25,828 nucleotides of DNA from CAYILR01 sp964364175 (lineage in GTDB: Bacteria; Bdellovibrionota; UBA1018). Positions within the stretch are counted from its first letter, which is position 1, and each line of letters opens with the position of its first letter. Of this stretch, positions 7,182 through 15,500 are shown piece after piece. Where the stretch lies: NCBI GenBank assembly GCA_964364175.1, contig CAYILR010000051.1, positions 1 to 25,828 on the forward strand. The letters are read 5' to 3'. The notes beneath the pieces are model-generated. The model worked only from the letters and a program-made list of their open reading frames with translations. It did no database searches and had not been told where the DNA came from. A program made the position numbers and the translations under genes.

Positions 7182-7952
7182 ATGACCGACGATCAACTCA
7201 AACTCCAACACAAACTTCGCGAGAAATTTGCCGAGACGAAAGCCCGGAATCCGGCCTACACTCTGCGCGCCTACTCGCGCAAGCTGGGGCTGAATTCCGG
7301 GGCTCTCAGCACGATCCTGAACGGCAAGCGCCGAGTCTCCTACAAACTGGCCGAGCGAATTGTGGACAAGCTTCTTCTCGACCCGCAAGAGCGGGCCGAA
7401 GTTCTGGGAAGTTTCCCAGATCGCAATCGGCACATTCGCCCCGAGCGAAAAGGCGAAATTCAAAAGTATCTGCAACTGAGCGCAGACCAATTTCACGCGA
7501 TTTCTGAGTGGTATCACTTTGCGATTCTCTCGCTGATCAAAATTCCCAGTTTCAAAAACGATCCCGAGTGGATTGCGGATCATCTCGGGATTTCGAAAGT
7601 AATGGCGAAAGGTGCGATCGAGCGGCTGACTCGACTGGGAATGATCGTTCTCAGAGAAGACGGTAGCATCGAGCGCGGAGCCCCGGCTTATCGAACCACC
7701 GATGACGTAGCGAACATTTCCCTGCGGCGCGCGCACGCGCAAAACCTGGAACTCGCCAAGCAATCCCTCGAGCGAGATGCAGTCAACGAGCGGGATTTTA
7801 GCTCCATCACGATGGCGATCGACTCCAAAAAACTGCCGCTAGCCAAAGAACAAGTCCGCAAATTCCAGGATGAGCTGGCTGAGCTGTTAGCGTCACCCAC
7901 GCCGGACCGGGTGTACAAGGCGTGTTTCCAGATCATCCCTCTCTCGAAATAA
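7182..7952 (+). CDS. TIGR02147/DUF4423 family putative transcriptional regulator
   Basis: A 256-residue cytosolic protein of the TIGR02147 family. The N-terminal third has a helix-turn-helix-like segment (TLRAYSRKLGLNSGALSTI, about 25-45, then NGKRRVSYKLAERIV). The remainder is the DUF4423 region, with typical HAISEWYHFAILSL and DPEWIADHLGISKVMAKGAIERL. These proteins are numerous in Bdellovibrio-like bacteria and Fibrobacter; a regulatory role is presumed. The gene starts 14 bp after the metalloprotease gene and has no evident Shine-Dalgarno, which suggests coupling. It may regulate that gene. Base composition is more GC-rich than the preceding 1.3 kb. Confidence 0.85.
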   Translation: MTDDQLKLQHKLREKFAETKARNPAYTLRAYSRKLGLNSGALSTILNGKRRVSYKLAERIVDKLLLDPQERAEVLGSFPDRNRHIRPERKGEIQKYLQLSADQFHAISEWYHFAILSLIKIPSFKNDPEWIADHLGISKVMAKGAIERLTRLGMIVLREDGSIERGAPAYRTTDDVANISLRRAHAQNLELAKQSLERDAVNERDFSSITMAIDSKKLPLAKEQVRKFQDELAELLASPTPDRVYKACFQIIPLSK

Positions 7953-8048
7953 TGCAGTAGGGCGTTGCAAATGCACGTCAAGGTTGATTCTCTTGCCGGC
8001 CTATGTTATCCCACCTCCACCTTGCTCTCGGTAGATAAGAATGAGGGC

Positions 8049-8071
8049 TCCTTGGGAATGTTTCCCCGGGA
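8049..8071 (+). promoter_or_regulatory. Possible S6:S18-type leader hairpin of rpsF
   Basis: In the rpsF leader, GGGAA (8054-8058) pairs with TTCCC (8062-8066), and TCC (8049-8051) can pair with GGA (8069-8071). This leaves a CCG (8066-8068) at the 3' side of the upper stem. Known S6:S18 autoregulatory leaders present a CCG beside a short hairpin a little upstream of the rpsF ribosome site. The match is by eye and short, so this is tentative. Confidence 0.3.
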
Positions 8072-8093
8072 TCCGTAAGGAGATTTGTTACCC

Positions 8094-8606
8094 ATGTCTA
8101 AATCAGCAGTTCAAGAATCGATACAAGCTTCCGTTTCTGGATTCGAAACCACCTTCATCACTCGCGCCGAAATGGCCGATGACGCCCTGGAAACTCTGAA
8201 TCAGCGCCTGAAAAGCGTTGTCTCTGAGTACAAAGGCGATTTGATTTTGACCGAAGATATGGGCCGCCAAAAATTGGCTTACCCGATTCAAAAAGAATCT
8301 CGTGGTCACTATACTTATTTGGCTTACACCGGCAAAGGCCAGGTCGTTCAAGAGATTGAGCGCGCGCTGCGTTTGAACGAGCACGTTCTGCGATTCCTGA
8401 GCGTGAACTTGTCGAAAGATTTCGATGCCGAGAAGTTCAAAGCCGGTCGTATTGCCGCTAAAGAAGCAGCAAAACAGCGTGAAGTTGAGCGCGAAGCTCG
8501 CCGTGAAGAAAGAGCTGCTGAACGCCGCTCCCATGGCGAAGGCCGTGGACGTGATCGTGACTATCACCATCACCATGACGACATGGGCGATGGCTCTGAC
8601 GAATAA
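8094..8606 (+). CDS. rpsF: 30S ribosomal protein S6
   Basis: A 170-residue S6 protein, part of the 30S platform where it binds S18. The core runs from FETTFITRAEM (17-27) through GRQKLAYPIQKESRGHYTYLAY (58-78) to VLRFLSVNL (98-106). Compared with the usual 95-140 residues it has a 16-residue N-terminal extension and a highly charged C-terminal tail (about 112-170) rich in Arg/Glu, then Gly/Arg/Asp with four consecutive histidines. AAGGAG stands about 11 bases before ATG 8094; an upstream in-frame TTG at 8085 is less likely. Its stop overlaps the next start (TAATG). Confidence 0.95.
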   Translation: MSKSAVQESIQASVSGFETTFITRAEMADDALETLNQRLKSVVSEYKGDLILTEDMGRQKLAYPIQKESRGHYTYLAYTGKGQVVQEIERALRLNEHVLRFLSVNLSKDFDAEKFKAGRIAAKEAAKQREVEREARREERAAERRSHGEGRGRDRDYHHHHDDMGDGSDE

Positions 8607-9589
8607 TGCAGACGAATAATCCCACGGACGGTTTTGCAACTCCATCCAATGGTCCCTCGACAGGTGGAGCTGCCCCTCGTTTACCCAAAGGGCTCCCTTC
8701 GTTCCATTTCAGTATATTTCCGTTTTTTTTTGGAGCGATTTTCTTTTTAAGCGGTTTTTTGGCGTTTCTCGCGCCGTTTCCGGTTCTAATGGCCTGGTAC
8801 CGCATGGGTCGGGTTTGGGGTTGGCTTGCGCTTCTGACTAATGCTGTTCTAGTCGCTTGGATTGGTCATTGGGGCGCTCTGGGGATTTTCCTCATCGGCG
8901 TGGCGCCTATTGCGCTGGTTTTACCCGAGTTATTGAAGCCAGGTAGGTCCGTGGAATCGGCGGCGCTCTTGGTTTTGGGCGTGATTTTCATTTGCTTGGC
9001 TCTGGGAACCTGGGGTTATGGCCTCAAATTCCACGTGAATCCCATTGTACATTTCAAAGATAGGTTTAACGAAATTTTGGATGCACTGATTGCTACAGTG
9101 ACACCGGATACACGAAAAGTCTGGCTCAATGGACTCGAAGTTGCGGATTGGAAGAAAGAGCTGATTGCTGAGATTCCTTCTGTGGCGATGATTGCGGCTT
9201 TGTTGATGGTTTGGGGCAATTTGATTCTGTTGCTCCGGGCAAATCCGAACGAACTCAGAACCCGTTTGGGTCTAAAAGCATCTTTTTTCAGGGATTGGAA
9301 AGTCCCAGAGTTCCTCGTTTGGCCCACGATTGCGTGTGGTGCTGCGATATTGTTCGGTGAGGGTCGCATTGTTGGAATGGGGATGAACCTGTTCAAATTC
9401 TTCATGGCGTTGTATGCCCTGCAGGGACTTTGCGTCATGAGTTTTGCCCTGGACGTTTGGCGAGTGAAGCGTTGGATCAGGGCTCTGATTTATATTTTTA
9501 CGGTGTCAGTGATGCTGCCCCTGATTTTGAGTGTAGGATTTTTTGATCTGTGGTTTGACTTTCGAACTAAGTTCAGGCAAAAGCAGTAG
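8606..9589 (+). CDS. DUF2232 family membrane protein
   Basis: A 327-residue polytopic membrane protein with about eight hydrophobic segments, starting with FHFSIFPFFFGAIFFLSGFL after a short Pro/Gly-rich N-terminus. Sequence character and position between rpsF and rplI fit the DUF2232 (YybS-like) family found at this place in many delta-proteobacteria and firmicutes. No enzymatic motif is visible and the function is unknown. Its ATG shares one base with the rpsF stop (TAATG), so translation is likely coupled. A 19-bp gap separates it from rplI. Confidence 0.8.
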   Translation: MQTNNPTDGFATPSNGPSTGGAAPRLPKGLPSFHFSIFPFFFGAIFFLSGFLAFLAPFPVLMAWYRMGRVWGWLALLTNAVLVAWIGHWGALGIFLIGVAPIALVLPELLKPGRSVESAALLVLGVIFICLALGTWGYGLKFHVNPIVHFKDRFNEILDALIATVTPDTRKVWLNGLEVADWKKELIAEIPSVAMIAALLMVWGNLILLLRANPNELRTRLGLKASFFRDWKVPEFLVWPTIACGAAILFGEGRIVGMGMNLFKFFMALYALQGLCVMSFALDVWRVKRWIRALIYIFTVSVMLPLILSVGFFDLWFDFRTKFRQKQ

Positions 9590-9608
9590 CTTCGGAGATT
9601 TAATACTT

Positions 9609-10082
9609 ATGATGGTTATTTTACGTGAAAACGTTGAGCATTTGGGACAAATTGGCGACTTAGTGAAGGTATCTGACGGCTTTGCCCGCAATTACCTCTT
9701 GCCCCGCAAACTGGTGGCAATCGCTAACGAAAACAATGTTGCCCAAGTTGAGCACCAAAAGAAAATGCTCGAGAAAAAACGCCAAGCACTTCGATCTACT
9801 GCTGAAGAGTTGGCTAAACAGCTGGGTGAATTTTCCTGCACTGTGGAGCGCAAAGTGGGCGAGAACGACAAATTGTTCGGCTCTGTGACTTCTGCTGATA
9901 TTCAAGTAGCATTGAAAAAAGCTGGATTCGCCGTCGAAAAACGCTGGATTCAATTGGGCACAGCGATCAAATCCTTGGGCGTTTACACGGTGAGTGTTCG
10001 CCTGGCTCCCGAAGTCACTACCGAAATGAAGGTTTGGGTAGTGAAAGAAGGCAGCGCCAAAGCCACCACCAAAAAAGCCTAA
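9609..10082 (+). CDS. rplI: 50S ribosomal protein L9
   Basis: A 157-residue L9. The N-terminal rRNA-binding domain carries the signature GQIGDLVKVSDGFARNYLLPRKLA-like block (13-37), followed by the long connecting helix (about 41-75) and the C-terminal domain with KLFGSVTSADI. Length is normal apart from a short Lys/Ala/Thr tail. Two adjacent ATGs stand at 9609 and 9612; the first is 11 bases from CGGAG and is chosen. L9 stabilises the L1 stalk region and limits frameshifting. It lies in the rpsF-dnaB cluster, followed by a large palindrome before dnaB. Confidence 0.96.
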   Translation: MMVILRENVEHLGQIGDLVKVSDGFARNYLLPRKLVAIANENNVAQVEHQKKMLEKKRQALRSTAEELAKQLGEFSCTVERKVGENDKLFGSVTSADIQVALKKAGFAVEKRWIQLGTAIKSLGVYTVSVRLAPEVTTEMKVWVVKEGSAKATTKKA

Positions 10083-10100
10083 TCAGTTCTGTGTTGTTTT

Positions 10101-10222
10101 CATAAGGACAATTTTGGACTGAGACAAGGAAGGTTTTATAAAAAAACCGGAGCGTACACGAAAGTACGCGAGGATTTTTTTATAAAATCTGACGCAGTAT
10201 TCAGTTCAAAAGTGGCCTTATG
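10101..10222. repeat. 122-bp imperfect palindrome between rplI and dnaB
   Basis: The outer arms (CATAAGG 10101-10107, CCTTATG 10216-10222) continue inward with about 19 of 23 matches. Inner arms TTTTATAAAAAAA (10134-10146) and TTTTTTTATAAAA (10175-10187) are perfect. GCGTAC and GTACGC (10152-10157, 10164-10169) close the centre around a 6-nt loop. The central hairpin followed by seven T could act as a terminator in either direction. It could also be a dispersed palindromic element. It ends 13 bp before the dnaB start. Confidence 0.75.
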
Positions 10223-10235
10223 ACTAGGGGGGAAA

Positions 10236-11669
10236 ATGCAAGACGAAGATGGTTTAGAAATACCTGCCGGCAACGGCGGGGGTAAGGTTCCTCCGCATCA
10301 TCTTGAGGCCGAACGTGCAGTACTCGGGGCCGTTCTAGTTCAAAATCAAGCCATTCACGGCGTGATCGAGCTGGGTCTCAATCCCCAGGATTTTTACCGA
10401 GAACATCACCAGAAAATTTTCGAAATTCTCATGAACCTCACCGAGCGGGGTGAACCTTTGGATCTGGTGACTTTGACCACCAGCCTGAAGGATCGTGGCT
10501 GGTTTGATTCCGTGGGTGGGACTGCAGCGTTGACTCAGCTCATGGATGTGAGTTTCAAGGCTCCCAACGTTCTTCATTACGCCAAAATTGTTCGAGATCG
10601 AGCCGTGGTTCGCCGAATGATCAACACCGCTGCTGACATCGCATCTGAAGGGATGGAAGGTGTCGAAGACGTCGAAGCCTATGTGGACGAGGCCGAGAGA
10701 AAAATTTTTGAGGTTCTTGATCAGAAGCAGATGTCCTCATTCAGCAGTATGAATGATATTCTCCTGAAAAATATGGAGACCATCGAACACCTGGCTGCGC
10801 GCAAGCAGGTGGTGACGGGGCTGGCGACGGGATTCGAAAAATTCGACCGAATCACGAGTGGTTTGCAGGGGGGGCAGGTCATCATCATCGCCGGTCGTCC
10901 TGCGATGGGAAAAAGTAGCTTGGCCGTCTCTGCTGCACAAAACGCTGCTGTCAACCATGGTGCGGTGGTTGCGCTTTTCTCACTCGAGATGTCTAAGGAA
11001 GAATTGGCATTCAGAATGATGTCTTCGGCGGCACGGATCGATGCAAAACGGCTCAAAGTTGGCCGTCTTTTGGATCGCGACTGGGCCAAGCTCGCGCAGG
11101 CCGCCGATCAACTTTCTAAATCGAAAGTATATATTGATGATTCTGGCATTCTGACAGTTTTGGACATGCGTGCGCGGTGTCGCCGTCTTTTCTCCATGGA
11201 AAAAAGACTTGATCTGGTTGTTGTCGATTACCTGCAGTTGATGAGGGGATCCAAGTCTTCGCGGGGAGAGTCAAATCGAGAACGTGAGATTTCGGAGATC
11301 AGTCGGCAGCTCAAAGGACTCGCTAAGGAATTGAAAGTGCCCATTGTGGTTCTTTCTCAGCTCAATCGAAACCTTGAAAACCGCCCCAATAAGCGTCCGA
11401 TGCTTTCTGATTTGAGGGAGTCGGGTTCGATCGAGCAGGACGCCGACATTGTGTGTTTCGTATATCGGGACGAGGTCTACAATCCTGAAACGGAAGACAA
11501 AGGAGTCGCTGAGTTGATTATTGCCAAGCACAGGGCGGGTGAAACGGATACCGTCCGCTTGGCCTGGCTGAAGGAGTACACTTTGTTCGCCAATTTGGCT
11601 GAGGATGCACCCGGAGCTCCTCTACCTGCAATTAAACCCAAAAGGGGCGGATCGGATTTGAGCCAGTAA
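10236..11669 (+). CDS. dnaB: Replicative DNA helicase DnaB
   Basis: A 477-residue hexameric helicase that unwinds DNA at the replication fork. The N-terminal domain (about 18-120; PPHHLEAERAVLGAVL at its start) contacts primase. A linker helix follows, then the RecA-type ATPase domain (about 190-460). Walker A is GRPAMGKS (220-227), Walker B is LVVVDYLQL with Asp331, and SDLRESGSIEQDAD (391-404) and KHRAG (431-435, arginine finger) are the later helicase motifs. Length is typical and no intein is present. The start ATG follows a G-rich site (AGGGGGG) at short spacing. Placement after rplI is the common bacterial order. Confidence 0.97.
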   Translation: MQDEDGLEIPAGNGGGKVPPHHLEAERAVLGAVLVQNQAIHGVIELGLNPQDFYREHHQKIFEILMNLTERGEPLDLVTLTTSLKDRGWFDSVGGTAALTQLMDVSFKAPNVLHYAKIVRDRAVVRRMINTAADIASEGMEGVEDVEAYVDEAERKIFEVLDQKQMSSFSSMNDILLKNMETIEHLAARKQVVTGLATGFEKFDRITSGLQGGQVIIIAGRPAMGKSSLAVSAAQNAAVNHGAVVALFSLEMSKEELAFRMMSSAARIDAKRLKVGRLLDRDWAKLAQAADQLSKSKVYIDDSGILTVLDMRARCRRLFSMEKRLDLVVVDYLQLMRGSKSSRGESNREREISEISRQLKGLAKELKVPIVVLSQLNRNLENRPNKRPMLSDLRESGSIEQDADIVCFVYRDEVYNPETEDKGVAELIIAKHRAGETDTVRLAWLKEYTLFANLAEDAPGAPLPAIKPKRGGSDLSQ

Positions 11670-11681
11670 AGTCAATAATAT

Positions 11682-11687
11682 TTGACA
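11682..11687 (+). promoter_or_regulatory. Candidate -35 box upstream of the 11751 gene
   Basis: A consensus TTGACA lies 63 bases before the start codon. No good -10 hexamer is seen at 16-18 bp (GCATGC stands there; TAGAGT is too far). Only a hint of a promoter. Confidence 0.25.
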
Positions 11688-11750
11688 AATAGCCTTTAAA
11701 ACTGGCATGCGTAGAGTGTCGACGTATCGGAGGCCTGGAGGGGCAATCAG

Positions 11751-12407
11751 ATGAAGAAAAAGATGATTTGGGTCGTGGCTTGTCTAGCGTTGTTTTCAGG
11801 TGTTGTGTTGTCAGTGACCCATGCTGACGGCTTCCAAATTGAAAGCCAATACGTTTGTCAAACGGAAGGTTGGTCGTCTCCTTTGAGTTACGACAAAGAC
11901 GGATTGCTCAAAGGAGTGATCACTAGTCTTTGCCAGGCTCCAAAATCTACCCGGCAAGGACTTATTTCGCTGGGCGGTGTACTCATCGACGAAACCGTCA
12001 AAACAGCTCAGATCATTCATTCGGGACCGCGTTCTGGAAACTATCAGGGAATGCCCGCAACTCGCTATGACATCACCACAAGATTTGATGGTGACTCAGA
12101 TACAATGAGTATTCGGTCGGACCTTTTTGTCGCAACGGATCAGGTCAAAAGGTTGATTTATGCCAATCTTTCAAAGAAAGTCAGTGGTTCTGGGGCAGCT
12201 AACTATATCAAAAAATTGGATATTTTCATTGAAACAGTTCCAGACGGAAAAGCGGGTTATTACTTCCGCCTGAGTGCTGCAGTGATCCTCGATAAGCCTT
12301 TTTTCCTTCCCGAAGATTCTTTTAAGTCTCAAGCAGATCAAGCACTTCGAAAACAGTACCTGAAGTCTCGTTCAGAATGGGCCCCTAAGATTGCCGACGC
12401 GCTGTAA
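11751..12407 (+). CDS. Secreted protein of unknown function
   Basis: A 218-residue exported protein not recognised by name. The signal peptide is clear: three lysines, then a hydrophobic core (WVVACLALFSGVVLSV) and likely cleavage after THA at 25. The mature part has cysteines at 36 and 61, possibly a disulfide. It has alternating strand-like segments (TRYDITTRF, MSIRSDLFVA, KKLDIFIETV, YYFRLSAAVIL) and a helical C-terminus, a layout that could fit a lipid-binding or START-like fold; this is only a guess. A strong GGAGG site precedes the ATG. It stands alone between dnaB and the large lipoprotein gene. Confidence 0.78.
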   Translation: MKKKMIWVVACLALFSGVVLSVTHADGFQIESQYVCQTEGWSSPLSYDKDGLLKGVITSLCQAPKSTRQGLISLGGVLIDETVKTAQIIHSGPRSGNYQGMPATRYDITTRFDGDSDTMSIRSDLFVATDQVKRLIYANLSKKVSGSGAANYIKKLDIFIETVPDGKAGYYFRLSAAVILDKPFFLPEDSFKSQADQALRKQYLKSRSEWAPKIADAL

Positions 12408-12446
12408 ATTGAATTTGTTTATTAAAGGTGCTCGTAGCGCATAATC

Positions 12447-12475
12447 TTGACCGTTTGAATATATTAATATAGTCT
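12447..12475 (+). promoter_or_regulatory. Candidate promoter of the lipoprotein-MoxR-Bat cluster
   Basis: TTGACC (12447-12452) is followed by TATAGT (12468-12473, 15-bp spacer) or TAGTCT (12470-12475, 17-bp spacer) in an AT-rich stretch. A transcript would start near 12482, about 30 nt before the lipoprotein start. It is the best promoter-like sequence seen for the 12.5-kb cluster. Confidence 0.4.
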
Positions 12476-12513
12476 GTAGAAATACTGTGTCACTGGAGAC
12501 GTATTTCTGATAT

Positions 12514-15500
12514 ATGACGACGCGCATGATTGGCCGTTTTTCACTTCTAATTTTTGCTTCGGCCATGAGCTGGTGGGGGACCGGTTGTTCCCCAGACATG
12601 TTTTCAAGCGACGATCGCGATCACAAAGTTCGAGAAGTTCCCAGCTATCGTAAAGTACAACAAACCTGCTCAGGTCTTGAGATGGCGGGCGCACAGATGG
12701 GCGCCAAGGAGTTTCGCGGGCTGCTCGCATGCTTGAACGGCGGCGGCAATCTCAAAGAACTCGTGCAGATGTTGGACAAGCTTTCGGACGCAGAACTGGC
12801 TCCGCTGGTCGATATTTTGAATGTCAACTTGCTCAGCAATCCTTCCACCCTATTTGATCTCGAAAAAACAATTGCTCATCTCGAAGAAGCCTCGGCGCTC
12901 GATCCATTTTTTGAGCAGGCTGCACGTCTCCTCGACAAGCCTGCAATGACCTCGAGTTTGATGCAGGTGCTGGAAGCTGGATATCGCAATGATGCGGATG
13001 GGTTTCACTGGTTGATGGGTCGCTTGGGGCAGTGGATTCAAAGTGGGAAAAACATTGAGCAGGCGATGGATGTCGGAATCGTTCTGACCCAGACCCCAGC
13101 TTATTCTGATTTGCAATCTCGTTTGAAGTGCCCTGCGGGTCCGGGTCGTTGCGCAGAAGACCTGGATCGAATTTTGCGATCAGCTTTGAATTACGTCGGT
13201 GCAAATGGAGAAGCAGGCGAAAAACTCCTGACTCAGTTTGCGTACGATCAGAACTTCGGTTCGATGCTGACCGAGACGATGGGCCGTACTCAAGAAGAAG
13301 TTCGCCAAAAAGCTTGGAACCTGACTTCGTTGATGGGTTTCTTGGGCAATCAAAAAACCCCTTCGGGCGACAGTCTGTTTTACGCAATGTCGCGACTGTT
13401 CTTTGAACTCCATGGCAAAGACCTCGCTTGTATGCGCCAGTCGGTTCGTATTCAAGATGCTGATATGTTGGTTTTGCGCGAGCTGATGGATTACAATGCC
13501 TCGCAGCCTGCCGACTTCTTGGGTCGTTTCATGCCGCTGACTTTGCTGACACTCTCGGGCTTCTGCGACCTGGGCGAAAAAACGGTGGGTTACCCCGCGA
13601 TGGTTTCTTTGGCTCAGCAGCCGGATCATCTCAAGACTTTGTTCGATCTCTTGGTCAAAACCGATGGTTACGCCGACGATCAAGGCAAGAACAGTTATCT
13701 ACTGAAAATCCTGATCGATATTTTGGCGCAGCCTGGTCTTGCTGATTTGGCGCCTGCTGTAGAAGCAGTCAGCCAGCGAGGTGCTTGGTCCGGCGCGCTT
13801 TTGATGGCTGCGCTTCCGACGGCAGATGGCGAAGTTGAACTGAAAAATCAGCTGCGATTTTTCCTGGAACAAGAAAATGGACGCAGCGTAATTCGGCAAC
13901 TCAATAAAATCCTGACTGTCGCATCCGGCCCGATCGACACGAATTCAGGAAAAGCGGAAGGTTGGAAAAGATGGCTGAAGTGGATTGGCCTGAGTCCGGG
14001 CGGTGGATTCCCTCCTTTGTATAAACTTGCTTGGGAAGCTGCCGATTGGACGAACGAGCCACCGATCTTGGCGCCGGTTCTATCCTCTGTACGCGGTGCT
14101 TATTACATCAATGATGTGCATCCATTGCATGGCGTGGCTTTAGGCTTGCTGAAAAATTCTCGTGTACACGATGGTGCGTTTCAAACTCTTTTCAAAATGG
14201 CTTCGTTGCCAGAGTTTCCAGAGGCCATGAAAATGCTGGCTCGCCAGTCTCGCAATGGCGAGCTGAAGACGTTGGTGAAAAACATGACCGAGCTTTTTCA
14301 CAAATTTGCTCAGCAGGGTGCACGTGATTTACCCAAGAGACCGGCGGCTCCCGCGATTCAAGTGGGTTTGAGACATCAGCTTTCTCCACAGGATTTAGAA
14401 AATCAACAAGCTGAGCAATTGCTTGCGCGAGCCACGAGCCGCCCAGAGGAAGGTCCTTCATGCGGAGCATGTGAGGATCTGGATTTCTCTTTGAGCATGG
14501 ATCAGTTTTGGTTGGCTGACCGTTATTCGGCTCAGTTGAATCGGTTCAGCAGTTGCATGAGTCCGGAGAGTCAGCTGGCTTCGAATGCGGGCTCAATCGA
14601 GATTCGCAAGAAAATGGCTTCAGCAATGAATTGGTTGCGATCGCAGCCTTTGAATGGAGTTTCATCTTGGTTGCCTGGAGTTGGGGATACCAAAGCCAAT
14701 CTTTTGAGTCACTTTGATTTGATGGTCGATACGATGCGGCTTTTTGGTGCACCGTCGGTCGTGAGTGCGGGTGGTGGAACCGAGCGGGATCGTGCGGCAC
14801 TGGGTTTCTTGACCACTGTATTAAAAGAAAAAACGACACCTGCTCCTGCAGGAGAGAAAAACGAGATCAGCCGTTTGCTTACGGCGACACGATTCTGGAT
14901 TGAGCATCGGATTATGGGTGCTGCGCTGGATTTGCTCGGGCCGCTTTATCGGCAGAAAAAGCAACAGCTGCAGAATCTGATGAATTTTGCTGCCTCCGAG
15001 CTGAGCGGTTCTTTGAGTCGCGGGGATTCTTTTCCAGCACTTTCGTTGTACCTGAACGAAGCACGAAAAGGGATGGATCGAGGAGTGAGTATTCCGTCGC
15101 AAGAATCTTTGTCGCGCTTTAATTATACTCGTTCCGTTCGTGATGACGCATCAGAAATTGAAATCACCAGTTGGCTTCTGGATACGTACAAACTCGAGTG
15201 TATTCAAGAGACAGGGATTCCAGGACAGGGCCGAAACAATATTCACCTGGCTGCGAAAATTCGCGAGTACGACGAGAGCTACACTGCGTGGGAGCGCGAA
15301 CGTTATTCTTGGGGATTCAATGAGCTCAAAGCCAAGACCGATGAGCTCGTCAAAATTTTCACGAGATCCGAGAAGGCTCATGCTGGCGATGGTGGATCCG
15401 CTGCTGCTCATTTGCTGGGTGTGATTCGGGATTACAGCGCAGGCGTTGCGGGGGGCGTGGGCAAATATTCTGTGCAGTATTTTGCGGATTGGTTCCATGA

